Of a DNA stretch of 64,000 bases, positions 40,401-49,724 are shown in pieces (the first letter of the stretch is position 1; the number at the start of each line of letters is the position of its first letter). A program made the translations under genes and the position numbers. Under the pieces are notes generated by a model. It saw only the letters and a program-made list of their open reading frames with translations, was not told the origin of the DNA and made no database searches. Location of the stretch: positions 372,001 to 436,000 of the forward strand of contig JAUPSS010000006.1 of NCBI GenBank assembly GCA_040285825.1. The letters run 5' to 3'. The stretch is from Eukaryota sp. TZLM1-RC. Its lineage: Eukaryota; Metamonada: BaSk clade.

Positions 40401-40735
40401 GCTCAAACTACATCTCCATCAACATTTCAAACTACATCTCCATCAACTCCTCCGGCAGTGCCATCCCCTTCCGTGTATGTTTTTGGACAATTGCGTAATA
40501 TTAACAGACCCTTCAATCACATAATTAGGGATTTTCAATTAGTTCTGAAAGAGCGAGAACGTGAATCTTTTTCCTTTACTTTCATTTTAATCAACAATAA
40601 AATAGAATGTATTTCCACTGAGGACCCAGAAGACATAATGAATTTTTGTAATTCAGCTAATTAATTCTAAAAGTACAATTTATATTAAAAGGTCTCATTG
40701 CCGCAGCTAAGGAGGAAAAGTCTTTGTCAATTAAA
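40400..40735 (+). pseudogene. Family Y copy 3 with family V end
   Basis: Thr/Ser/Pro-rich exon (TTSPSTFQTTSPSTPPAVPS), then a likely 33-nt intron 40475-40507 (GTATGTTTTTGG...AACAG), then RPFNHIIRDFQLVLKERERE and SFSFTFILINNK, stopping after CNSAN at 40664. The intron length is a multiple of three and lacks stops, so it can also be read through. Shortly after, ILKGLIAAAKEEKS matches the family V end. Confidence 0.5.
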
Positions 40736-41286
40736 TAATAAAAAATCATACTGGTCTATAAGTTTAAAACAAAAAAGGATGGGATGAAACTGAGAAGAAT
40801 TGATTCCCACTAATAGAGATACATTGCATAGGCATTTGATACCATTGTGGAAATTAGCAATCTGAAATTGCAATCATCATGTCAGACATCGTGTCAGACA
40901 GCGAGATTATCTTGACTCTTTCCATTCTTCTAACATTATGCAGCAAAACGAGGAAAAGGATGACGATGTTACAGACCCGGTTCATCTCCTCCTTCAACCT
41001 GTTCTTCACAGAACAGCAGAGTACTTCCTTTCTCCTTTGGTTTTGATCCTTCTGCGATTGTACTTGCTTATCTCTTCCCCTCATCTACACAGACTGCTTG
41101 ACGCTCCGTTCTTCTGCCATGAACATCATTTCGATACTGCTTTTGGTCTTGATCTCTCTTCTTGATTCTGTTTTTGTTGTCATTGCTAACAATTATCTCT
41201 TTCTCTCTTGATACTCCTTTCTTTTCGGATCAGTGATCATCATGATGTCTCCCTATTGTCCCGTCAGTCGACCGCTTTTTGTTTCA
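40736..41286. other. Low-content stretch
   Basis: A plus-strand ORF at 40938-41165 (hydrophobic middle, HLLLQPVLHRTAEYFLSPLV) and an antisense ORF overlap; neither has support from paralogs or splice signals. Confidence 0.25.
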
Positions 41287-42098
41287 TTAAATATCATTGA
41301 ACCTCAAAACTTGCTTTACAACTCTATGTTTACGTTCTACAAGTCCATTACTTTCAGAGTAGTGGGGTATTGAGTTACTTGTCTCAATAGCTAATCTGTT
41401 GCACACTATCATAAAAGTCTCATTGGCGAACTCAGAACCATTGTCACTATGAATTAACATAGGTATGCCAAAAATTGCGCAAAAGTTCCAAATTAAAGCG
41501 TCTGCGGTCTCTAAGGCATTGAGCTTTTTTAGAGGGACTAAAATTGAATATCCAATAAAAGTATCTACAAATACTAATAAGTTTTTATTACCATCGCTAT
41601 CAGTATTCAGAGGTCCAATTGTATCGACATTTAATCTAGCGAAAGGACGACCTGCCCAAAGGGAACCTGTGGAAGGTGTTTTTGTTCTTTTGACTGGTGC
41701 CGTTTTTTGACAAGTTGGGCATCTTTTGATATGGATTAAGAGGTCCTTTCAAATATTAGGCCAGAAAAAATCGCTTTTAGACAGTTCATGTAGACCTTTG
41801 TGTTTGCTGGGGTGGCCAGATTGAATTAATCCATGTATTAATAGTAAAGCCTGTTTCCTGAGGCCTTTTGGAATCAAAATTGTTTTGCTATTTTTCCAAA
41901 TTTGAGTATTTTCATCTAAAATTGCATTCTCAAATAGAGAGTCATTGTTATTTATGGCTATTTGTTGTTCAGATCTTATTTTAGAGAACCAACAAGAAAA
42001 TATAGGTAAGTCCTGGTGTCTACTTAAGGATGAGATTGATGGAATTTCTTCGAAGTATGAATCAGAATCATCATCTACTGATACTGATACTGTTTAAA
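41287..42098 (-). pseudogene. Ty3/gypsy integrase, minus strand, one stop
   Basis: One minus-strand frame is open over 800 nt apart from a TGA at 41759-41761. It carries the zinc region (LIHGLIQSGHPSKHKGLHEL, then CPTCQKTAP), the first Asp (LNVDTIGPL), the second (IHSDNGSEF) and the Glu (ESNGLVERKHR). The order and many residues match the 10.1-10.8 kb integrase, and here second Asp and Glu are in the same frame. Upstream it reads LPIFSCWFSKIRSEQQIAIN, as in the other copy. It lacks an ATG, so it is easily missed. The 5' side ends at the 79-bp minisatellite. Confidence 0.85.
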
Positions 42099-42099
42099 A

Positions 42100-42594
42100 T
42101 TAAATCGAAGATAATCTCTACTGTTTGACAATGATTCAATATTATTCTCAATATTCTCAACAAGATTACAGAAATGAAACCAATCTCTACAAAATTAAAT
42201 TGTTTGACAATGATTCAATATTATTCTCAGTATTCTCAACAAGATTACAGAAATGAAACCAATCTCTACAAAATTAAATTGTTTGACAATGATTCAATAT
42301 TATTCTCAATATTCTCAACAAGATTACAGAAATGAAACCAATCTCTACAAAATTAAATTGTTTGACAATGATTCAATATTATTCTCAGTATTCTCAACAA
42401 GATTACAGAAATGAAACCAATCTCTACAAAATTAAATTGTTTGACAATGATTCAATATTATTCTCAATATTCTCACTCAAGCTTACAGAAATGAAACCAA
42501 TCTCTACAAGATTAAACTGTTTGACAATGATTCAATATTATTCTCAATATTCTCAACAAGCTTACAGAAATGAAACCAATCTCTACAAAATGTC
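42100..42594. repeat. 79-bp minisatellite, about six units
   Basis: GTTTGACAATGATTCAATAT starts at 42123, 42202, 42281, 42360, 42439 and 42519: four spacings of exactly 79 and one of 80. Units alternate CTCAATATTCTC and CTCAGTATTCTC. The array directly caps the integrase remnant. Confidence 0.95.
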
Positions 42595-42907
42595 TTATTG
42601 TCAACATGTGTAGTAGTGTTTTTCAAATCCAAGACTACTTAATGGTAGATTATAGATATCAAAGACACAACTAATTTGTATGATTTAAATCAAAACATAG
42701 TTTATTAATACATTAAATAACTATTTCACAACAGTTGTGAGAAACATAAAAACAAGGTATGAAGTTTATTACTAAATTAAAGTGATGCTTTACAAAATAC
42801 AACAAAAGAAAAACAAAAACTAACAAATGGCAAATAGTAATTGTCAAATTCATCCAACTTGTGGGTACAGAATACTGTGTTGGTGTGTCAGGAGCCTGTT
42901 TTGGGAA
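42595..42907. other. Non-coding stretch
   Basis: No gene or repeat signal seen. Confidence 0.4.
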
Positions 42908-43177
42908 TTATAGGTCAGGAGATGAAGGAATAGAGTAAAGTCGAGGGGACAGCTGTCTGTGTGCTTTTGAAGGAGAGTCAGTTGCTGTGTTAGGAAAAGT
43001 GAGATTTGGAAAGAAATGACTCCATACAAGACTCAGAAGGTCTGATTTGCGTCTAAAGTGTGACTTGGGGTATGAAAGTTGTGTTCTCTTCAGAAGATTC
43101 TGCGGTTGTGACACCGTTGAAAAGAGGAGATCATTTGGTGTCAGGTTGTCAAGGTTGTCAAGGTTGTCAAGAGTCAT
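42908..43177 (-). CDS. Unknown Ser/Pro-rich protein, 89 aa
   Basis: Intact minus ORF. It starts MTLDNLDNLDNLTPND, caused by a 9-bp tandem repeat (GTCAAGGTT x3), then is rich in Ser, Pro and basic residues (RTQLSYPKSHFRRKS). Its start is 80 bp from the start of the divergent spliced gene at 43258, so a shared promoter region is possible. Confidence 0.4.
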   Translation of the reverse strand: MTLDNLDNLDNLTPNDLLFSTVSQPQNLLKRTQLSYPKSHFRRKSDLLSLVWSHFFPNLTFPNTATDSPSKAHRQLSPRLYSIPSSPDL

Positions 43178-43257
43178 TGCAGAAAGAAACTACCAAATGA
43201 GTGTGAGCAGGACACAAACAATTGAGGTTGTTCATCTCTTTTCCTTTCCTTATTACA

Positions 43258-43565
43258 ATGTCCAGGAGACCTAACACCAAAAATCTCTCAAGGACTCGCA
43301 CCCCTCTTTTCCAGCTTCTGGCTCACACAGCAGCCAATAATTCTGATGAAGATTTTCTGCTTGGTGTACGACTAAGCAATGGTATGATTCATCTCAACTT
43401 ACTTCAGGGAATATTTATCGGATCGGGTATTCTGACGGTCATGAGACCAATGATTTAGAGGAGCTCACAAGATTCATTTTTTTCAATGATATGAGCGTAA
43501 CAGATGTTCTTAATACCTGGAAAGAACCTATATGTCCTTCTGATTGGTTTCAGTGCTGTTCGTGA
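43258..43565 (+). CDS. Unknown protein, 93 aa, two exons, 26-nt intron
   Basis: Exon 1 is 43258-43381, the intron is 43382-43407 (GTATGATTCATCTCAACTTACTTCAG) and exon 2 is 43408-43565, ending TGA. The joined frame is 282 nt and fully open. The protein has a basic Arg/Thr start (MSRRPNTKNLSRTRTP), a helical part (LFQLLAHTAANNSDEDFLLG) and an acidic aromatic part (IYRIGYSDGHETNDLEELTR). Without splicing, exon 2 is frameshifted. Family not recognised. It is one of the best-supported intact genes here. Confidence 0.68.
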
Positions 43566-43713
43566 TTACTCATGAGACGATGACTCTTAATAGCGTTCTT
43601 CATCTCCTTCTGATCCGAACTCACCATTTCATAAAACATCAACCTATACAATGTTATAACATGTCAATGTTGTTACATTCAACATTCTTGATCAGTTAAC
43701 GTGTCAACTATCT

Positions 43714-43998
43714 GTGTTATACCTAAATTATCTTAAAAATTGGAAAGAAAGTAGACAAGATGACCGTCATGATTTTGAATGGTGGTCACCATTTCAAGAG
43801 TCAGTCTTTGTTGAGAGTGACGCTACACACCTATATGACCTACCAAAAAATTCTGAAGTTCAATCGGAAAATTCTGGTAAATCAAATAATTCTGGTAAAA
43901 AGCAACAAGAAATTTGGAACAAAGAACACATAAGGAAAAACGAAGAGCTCGCCGTGAAGCCAAAACCAAATCACGCAATTGTACTGTTGTACATTTGA
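43714..43998 (+). CDS. Unknown ORF, 94 aa
   Basis: Reads WKESRQDDRHDFEWWSPFQE, then VFVESDATHLYDLPKN, then a Ser/Asn/Lys-rich stretch. A second, basic frame (KEKRRARREAKTKSRN) takes over at about 43930 and runs to 44207, so a frameshift may join two halves of one gene. The combined text, acidic/aromatic then strongly basic, would suit a nucleic-acid-binding protein, but this is not established. Confidence 0.4.
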   Translation: MLYLNYLKNWKESRQDDRHDFEWWSPFQESVFVESDATHLYDLPKNSEVQSENSGKSNNSGKKQQEIWNKEHIRKNEELAVKPKPNHAIVLLYI

Positions 43999-44378
43999 AC
44001 ATGAACAACCTTAAAGAACTATTGGATTATCTCCCTTCCAAAAGAGATAAAATAATGGTTCTGATGGGAGGTCACATGACATGCTATTGCTCGGAGTTCA
44101 TCTCCATCTATGTATCACCGACATGCTCCAACTTCGAGTATCCAGAGTATATTGCCATCAAAAAAGCAGTACTCATGATAAGGGCTTTATTGGCCATTGG
44201 TGGCTGATGAAAGTTAGTGGCAATGGCGAATCTGTATTCATCACAATTTTTAACTCCCTTTGTGACGATGATAATTACGATGAAAAATATTTTTATATTG
44301 AAAATTATATTAAACTATTCTTTTGCCATTTATTGATGATTTTATTCATCAACGAACATGAAAACATAAAATACACAG

Positions 44379-45616
44379 TTAAAACTCCACGTCCTCAAAA
44401 CCTGCCTCTTTTACTTCAAAACAATTAATTGCCAAAGATTCAGAAAATTTCCCAAAAGAAGACAGTGAATCAAAAATCAGTTTTACCATTCCCTTAAAAA
44501 CAGAAAATACAATCCTGTTTTGCCAGTAAACACGATTGAAAATTCTTCCAGTTCTTTCCTTTACAACTGCATTAAAATCTTCAAGGAAAGCCATAGCAGC
44601 CTTACCCAAAGATCCAAGCAAAGAAAATACAAAGGGACATAAATTATATTGGGCATGAGAATTTTCATTAATCGAGGAAATGGGTTTCGCATATTTAGCA
44701 ATTTTATATTTTTCGCCTGCAAGAAGAGGATTATTTACATCTGAGTTAATGAGATGTTCGTTAGAGGCATTACAAGGGTCAATAGACATGGCGTCTAAAA
44801 TAGTAAAACTACCATTTAAACCGGGAACAACTAGATCAGCTCTTGTCAGACCCATAGAAGCTCTGTTGTAACGCGTACTATCAATATTGGGATCATCAAG
44901 AATTAATTTTGATAACAGCGGTTCTAAAAAGGAATCTACTCGATATGATTTGCACATTACATAAATTTGGTCCCTGACGTTATTATGCACTTTGCTTCTA
45001 AATGTAATAAAATGTTTACAGTTCAAAAGATGAGTAAACAAAAGAGGTTTACTACATTTACAAGTTAAATGATTGGGCAAATTGTTTGGCCACAGAAAAC
45101 AACGAAAACGCATGTTTAAAAGCCATTCATTGTTTATTAACAAAAGTCCATATACAGAGGGAATTTGAGTTACTAACGCAGCAGCAGAGCTATCACGAAT
45201 ATCCTTTAAAAAATTACCGAAAGCGGGATTTTTAGTTTTGGCCAAGCCATGTCTTACTTCACCTAAATCAAAAAGACTAAGAACCAATTACTTTAATTGG
45301 TATTCTAAGAACAAAAAACATGACTTCGAATTAAAGATTCATTTACCTCCAATAATGAGGAAAAAAATTTGGCCCGAAGTTTGTTGAAAGATCTACAAAA
45401 ATCAAAAGACACTGAAGGAGGAGTTGATCTTAAAATATGAGTGAATTTAGCAGAATAACAAATTTTTAAAATAAAAAATTTGATGTGCTTTTCAATATCA
45501 AATTCAGCAATAAAACTAAGATCCTTATCAAAATTTTCCAATAAATTGTTCAATTGAGAATAAATTTCATCCAAATTACCTAACCAACATCCAAGATGGT
45601 CCAAGGTTTTCACCAA
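44379..45616 (-). pseudogene. LINE ORF2 C-terminal half
   Basis: Two minus frames (45616-45305, then 45287-44379) make one protein with a single slip near 45295. Features in order: a post-RT segment (IEKHIKFFILKICYSAKFTH, ILRSTPP), a zinc motif (CKCSKPLLFTHLLNC), RADLVVPGLNGSFTILDAMS and K...KYA, a pattern seen in LINE proteins with a restriction-like endonuclease end. Then a long C-terminal part ending FEDVEF. The RT core is missing upstream. Copies of its 3' part are at 13.93 and 35.2 kb and as a fusion at 36.26 kb. Confidence 0.72.
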
Positions 45617-45624
45617 TAACAGTC

Positions 45625-46180
45625 AACCTGAGACAATTTTTGGCTGTTATTAACCGATTTAAAAATCTATTCCAACTCCACAGCAAGCCTTTCTACGAGA
45701 ATGATATTGTACCTTTGCTTCCTGATGATACTTCCTCGATTTTTCATACCCTTTCCGTCTCCTCGATCTTTCATACCCTTTCAACCTTCTTCCTGCTTCT
45801 TCTACTGATAGTTCTCCACGTACTTGTTGTCATTGTTGTTCTCAAGATTCTACTTCTCACGTTCCTGTTACTATCATCAAGAACTATCAAGTGAATGCAA
45901 ATGTGACCAATATGTACAATAGTGTTTTTATCACTTGCAAGGATGAAGATTTACCAACTGGCTCCTTTGCATTCAATCTCCGAGACTGTGACTATAAATA
46001 TTTAAAATTCGAAAGAACCGACACAAAGACCAAGTTTTTTCGCTCTTTAAACAAATGTTTAGTGCACGAAAAGCAACACAGACGCTGCATGATAACTGGA
46101 ATCGTCGGCCCTTTCCATATGAAGCTCAAGATTTTGTGAAGAAATTCAATCTCAACTAGACGAGATGGAAGGAGAAAACG
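45625..46180 (+). pseudogene. Unknown exon set with Cys patch (Gag-like?)
   Basis: Starts FLAVINRFKNLFQLHSKPF, related to FLAVVNRFKKM at 53.37 kb. Then, in another frame, PRTCCHCCSQDSTSHV and MYNSVFITCKDEDLPTGSFA. A DCDYK segment is shared with 53.65 kb. After a further slip it ends RRPFPYEAQDFVKKFNLN. Mixed frames indicate decay. The order (helical part, Cys pair, tail) would fit a Gag, weakly. Confidence 0.4.
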
Positions 46181-46219
46181 ACACAACTGAGGGATCAGAA
46201 ATCAAATCACTACTCAAAG

Positions 46220-46665
46220 TTACGGAAATTTTTGAAAATTTGACAACCTTTTAATCTCTTGGTCAAAACTGAAACAATAATACCATGACAAAAACTTTTA
46301 TTGTTATTGTTACAAGACTTTTGCTAGTTGAGACAGATCTTAATGTTTAATTTAGCTCTGCTCATATTAAATAAAAATTGCATTGCTCAGACTGTTGAAA
46401 CATAAATAAATACCAATATTGATTTATAACACAATACTGAAAAAGAAATAATTACTCAAAAGTATCTAGTAAAGACATAGTTAAAAGCATAAATCTCAAA
46501 ACATTACCTATTTCTATTCATATCATTACAACCAAACACTTCATAAACTACTAATATTCTTGAATCCAATTTATTTTTATCTTTTCACACCAATTTAAAC
46601 GTAAATAACTGAGTAATTTTCAACGAGAGGAGAGAGAAGAGTCGGCATCATCAACACGAAATAAT
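46220..46665. repeat. Inner inverted repeat IR2, right partner
   Basis: Reverse complement of 24430-24885. The two lie 21.3 kb apart in opposite orientation; 17.78 kb holds a third, shorter copy in this orientation. Confidence 0.85.
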
Positions 46666-46860
46666 TTATTTTCACAAACCCCCATCGGAAATACTACTTT
46701 TATTGTTTCAACTGACAAAGTACTGCATATGTTTTTTATTTTAATAAGATTTTCATCTTGGTTATTTTTATCACCATTTTCTAGTTCTGCTGCTTCCCTC
46801 AATTATTTTGACGATTGTTGGTTGAACTCCAAACATTGAGGAAGTTCCTTATTGGACATA
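46620..46860 (-). CDS. Unknown small ORF, acidic
   Basis: Minus frame MSNKELPQCLEFNQQSSK, a TAA, then LREAAELENGDKNNQDENL and VVFPMGVCENKLFRVDDADS. Only one stop breaks about 80 codons. Its 3' end lies in IR2. No motif. Confidence 0.35.
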
Positions 46861-47270
46861 TAAATTCCACTAACTAAACCTCTAACAGCAGTACTACTGA
46901 GGTTCAGTAAGTGGTTTGTTATACCGCAATCGGGTTCTCTGCCTACAGAACACTGTGAGATATCCATGTTGGGTGTGTTACTTTGTGATAATGATGTTAC
47001 TTTCTGTTGTTTTTTGTTGTCATTGTTTGTGTCTTTATTTAGGTTTACGTGTTATCGGTTTAATAGTGATCACCCTTGTTGTTTCAATCTGCTGAAGCAT
47101 TGGCAAGGTGTTTATGAACTTAATGAAACTAATGAAATTGAGATTTAACTATGTTCTTACTAGATACTTTTGTAGTTGATATTGTATTCTGTTTTGATTT
47201 TGTAAATTAACCTTAGTTTTAACAGACTCAACCGGAGCTTCATCTGTTTTAGTTGAAGAAGTGTTGAGTA
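46861..47270. other. Non-coding with an R3 scrap
   Basis: 47150-47220 matches R3 in reverse (ACTAGATACTTTTGTAGTTG). Otherwise no feature supported. Confidence 0.4.
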
Positions 47271-47462
47271 TTCCAGCGATGCCAAGGATCCAATGCGCCA
47301 CACCAGAAAGTATGTTTATTGTGTATAACTAATATCAGCAATTACAGAAGAGAAATGTATCGTCTAACAACCTCACTGAGCATTTTTTTTAAGTTATTGG
47401 ATCCAGATGCGTTTATTTGTTATGCGAACGATGTTGGCGCCTTTAGGCTTTTATAATATGAA
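47271..47462 (+). pseudogene. Truncated copy of the spliced recombinase junction
   Basis: The donor/acceptor block is nearly identical to 22.2 kb: intron 47310-47347 (38 nt), then REMYRLTTSL and LLDPDAFICYAND. It ends at about 47440, shortly before the gene island. The recombinase motifs are gone. Confidence 0.6.
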
Positions 47463-47512
47463 TAGAAAATAAATCAGTTATCTTAACCACACTTTTCCAA
47501 TTTACGGCATCA
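47463..47512. repeat. Left direct repeat flanking the gene island
   Basis: AAATAAATCA...TATCTTAA...CACTTTTCCAA..TACGGCATCA, imperfectly repeated in the same orientation at about 49683-49732. The right copy continues into family W, so the island may have inserted into a W gene. Confidence 0.55.
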
Positions 47513-47966
47513 CCGAACCTATAGAAAACCTTCCTTCTCCTTCTGCTATTCTTTCTTCCTGATCTTTAATCGACTCATCAAATCTGTCTGCTACTGCTTT
47601 TCCTCCAGGTATGTGTACACTTTCTGGTGATCCTAAGGCTAACCAATCCTGTTCTTCTCTCAGTTGTTTTTCTATTTCTTGTTTCTTTTTTTCATCTAAT
47701 TCAAACTTTTTCTTGATTTCTGTCCCTGCTTGAGACATATGTTTCATTTCTTTTTTCAGATCTTTTGGTAATTGTGCTTGTCCAATGGCACTTTCTTCTT
47801 GTAATTGTTGTTCGTCTTCTGCAGGTTCCATTGCTTGTACATCTCCTTCTAAATGTGGTAGTACACTTGCTGATAAGTGTTTCTTAATTGGAAAGTATAT
47901 TAGAAGCTGATGGGTTGGGTAATATTCCCGAGTCTGATTTGGAAAATAAAATAAAACAAAATACAA
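47502..47966 (-). CDS. Coiled-coil protein, intronless island
   Basis: The minus ORF (154 codons) ends with IKDQEERIAEGEGRFSIGSV. Its middle is a charged coiled coil (KKKFELDEKKKQEIEKQLRE) after an acidic segment (EPAEDEQQLQEESA). The first ~45 codons are hydrophobic and overlap the divergent plus-strand gene; the real start may be MEPAEDEQQL (near 47831). No enzyme motif; a structural or scaffold role is possible. Confidence 0.55.
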   Translation of the reverse strand: MYFVLFYFPNQTREYYPTHQLLIYFPIKKHLSASVLPHLEGDVQAMEPAEDEQQLQEESAIGQAQLPKDLKKEMKHMSQAGTEIKKKFELDEKKKQEIEKQLREEQDWLALGSPESVHIPGGKAVADRFDESIKDQEERIAEGEGRFSIGSVMP

Positions 47967-48292
47967 ACATTACAATGGAAGAAATTCGTAATTTTTCTGA
48001 TAATCTTGCCATGGAAATTAGAACAGCATCAGTTGTAATGAATAGAATTAGAATTGACACTTTACATTCTGATGGTTCAGATATTAAAATTAATCAGGAA
48101 ATTAAATCATTTACAGAGATGGTTCAACAAGCAATTGCAAATACATCAACAGAAATGTCAACTGATTTTAAAGGATATTTGGAAAGTTTACAAGATGTTG
48201 AATCAAAAAATAAATTGAGTTCAACTGGACTGTATTTTTGGTGGTTAATGGATGATTATTTTATTATTATTATAATGTTATTATTATGTTAA
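47888..48292 (+). CDS. Predicted tail-anchored protein, 134 aa
   Basis: Open from a TTG after a stop; the first ATG is at 47974. The text upstream of it (ESILEADGLGNIPESDLENK) looks coding, so the N-terminus is probably truncated at about 47880 where it meets the minus gene. Helical middle (FTEMVQQAIANTSTEMS), then a C-terminal hydrophobic segment (LYFWWLMDDYFIIIIMLLLC) that would suit membrane insertion. Intronless, intact. Confidence 0.55.
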   Translation: MESILEADGLGNIPESDLENKIKQNTNITMEEIRNFSDNLAMEIRTASVVMNRIRIDTLHSDGSDIKINQEIKSFTEMVQQAIANTSTEMSTDFKGYLESLQDVESKNKLSSTGLYFWWLMDDYFIIIIMLLLC

Positions 48293-48348
48293 TGTTGAAT
48301 ACATTATGTTTGCAATGGATTTAAAATACATTATTTTCTGCATAGTAA

Positions 48349-48594
48349 ATGATACGTGACTTTATTATAAGAGTTTCAATTATTATTATGAAATCTGTTG
48401 CTAATGATCATGATTTGTTTGATGATGATCATAGAATTGCAAAATATAGTTCAAGTGTTCATGATGATGATGATAAAATTAGTTTTAATGTTGGAGATGA
48501 ATATGTTCGTGGATTTATTAATTATGACATTACAATTCCCAATATTATTACATCCAAATTTGATGCGTTTCAATATTGTTTTGATACAATATAG
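48349..48594 (+). CDS. Unknown protein, 81 aa
   Basis: ATG at 48349, 57 bp after the previous gene. Hydrophobic start (MIRDFIIRVSIIIMKSV), then Asp-rich (DHDLFDDDHRIAKYS) and a structured-looking end (DEYVRGFINYDITIPNIITS). Intact; no family recognised. Confidence 0.45.
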   Translation: MIRDFIIRVSIIIMKSVANDHDLFDDDHRIAKYSSSVHDDDDKISFNVGDEYVRGFINYDITIPNIITSKFDAFQYCFDTI

Positions 48595-48714
48595 AAAGAG
48601 AGAACAACAAATCATAAAAAAATACGTTAATTGTGATTTTTTCTGTAATGTCCAAAATCGAGAAATATTTATTTGTGACATTTCCATTGTTCGAAATGAT
48701 GCATTTAAAAAAAA

Positions 48715-49040
48715 TCATTTATCTATTAATCTAAACATATTTTCAACTTTCATATCATTTGAACAATGACTTAAATTTAAATGATTTAATTCAATTGCAA
48801 ATTTAGCAAAATCATCATCATTTCTCAATCTTTCTGAACAAAATTCAAAATTTTCAGGCATTTTTTTAATTGCAAATTTAGCAAAATCTTTATTATCTCT
48901 CAATCTTTCTGAACAAAATTCAAAATTTTCAGGTAATACTTCAATTGCAATTTTAGCAAAATCTTTATTATCTCTCAATCTTTCCGATAACCATTCAAAT
49001 GCATAACCATCTTTTTCAATCTTTATTTCAAAATGGCATT
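48715..49040 (-). CDS. DUF4116-like repeat protein, fragment
   Basis: The minus frame has three 25-residue units of the form ERLRDNKDFAKxAIxxxPEN followed by FEFCS. This resembles the DUF4116 repeat (short helical units 'lrnDkefvlkAv...'), found in protists and giant viruses. The frame stays open upstream of the first ATG to about 49040 (HFEIKIEKDGYAFEWLSE), touching the start of the divergent 49033 gene, so the N-terminus is cut or overlapping. The repeat is also visible in DNA as 75-bp units. Confidence 0.55.
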
Positions 49041-49683
49041 ATCACTATCAGCACTTACATCTAGTGATTTATCAAAATTTGTGAAAAAAGACGAAGTTGA
49101 AGAATTGGATGATGAAGATGAACAATCATTTGATACATCGAGTTTTATGGAATTAATTGGAGACAAAAAAGATGAATCTGAAAATGAAGATGATGAACAA
49201 TCAGATAGTGAATCAGATAATGGTTCAATTTCAACAACCCAAAATGAAATGTTTAATCAAAAACAAGACGAAAGTTTCAAGACAGAAAGATTTAAACCAA
49301 GTGAAATTTTTTCAAATAAAAAACAAGATGAAAGTTTCAAGACAGAAAGATGTAGACCAAGTGAAATGTTTAATAAACCAGATAAAATGTTTAATCAAAA
49401 ACAGGACGAAAGTGTCAAGACAGAAAGATTTAATAAACCAGATAAAATGTTTAATCAAAAACAGGACGAAAGTGTCAAGACAGAAAGATTTAATAAACCA
49501 GATGAAATGTTTAATCAAAAACAGGACGAAAGTGTCAAGACAGAAAGATTTAACAAACCAAGTGAAATGTTCAACAAAAAACCAGAAAGTTCAAGTAGAG
49601 AATCAGAGGAAACAGATTTAAATAAAAAATCAGAAACATTTTTAAAGGGAGGAAGTCCAAAATTAGAATCATTTAATAAATAA
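49033..49683 (+). CDS. Acidic 20-residue-repeat protein, 216 aa
   Basis: ATG at 49033. The first third is acidic (KKDEVEELDDEDEQSFDTSS; SENEDDEQSDSESD). The middle has five units of FNQKQDESVKTERFNKPDKM or close variants (60-bp tandem repeat, about 49250-49560); the end is Ser/Glu/Lys-rich. Predicted disordered. FMELIGDK near residue 40 resembles FMELIGEDN in the Mrr-like ORFs, possibly by chance. Intact and intronless. Confidence 0.6.
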   Translation: MALSLSALTSSDLSKFVKKDEVEELDDEDEQSFDTSSFMELIGDKKDESENEDDEQSDSESDNGSISTTQNEMFNQKQDESFKTERFKPSEIFSNKKQDESFKTERCRPSEMFNKPDKMFNQKQDESVKTERFNKPDKMFNQKQDESVKTERFNKPDEMFNQKQDESVKTERFNKPSEMFNKKPESSSRESEETDLNKKSETFLKGGSPKLESFNK

Positions 49684-49724
49684 AATAAATCATCTTTATC
49701 TTAATTCCACTTTTCCAACCTACG

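Noticed and set aside
41465-41710. Plus-strand 81-codon ORF
   Set aside because: It is the complement of the integrase core, which has clear catalytic motifs on the minus strand.
42100-42594. CRISPR-like array
   Set aside because: Units are directly tandem with no unique spacers, and the context is a eukaryotic retroelement; it is a minisatellite.
49130-49160. FMELIGDK in the 49033 protein as an Mrr-like nuclease domain
   Set aside because: Only eight residues match; the rest of the protein is acidic repeats with no E-x-K core.
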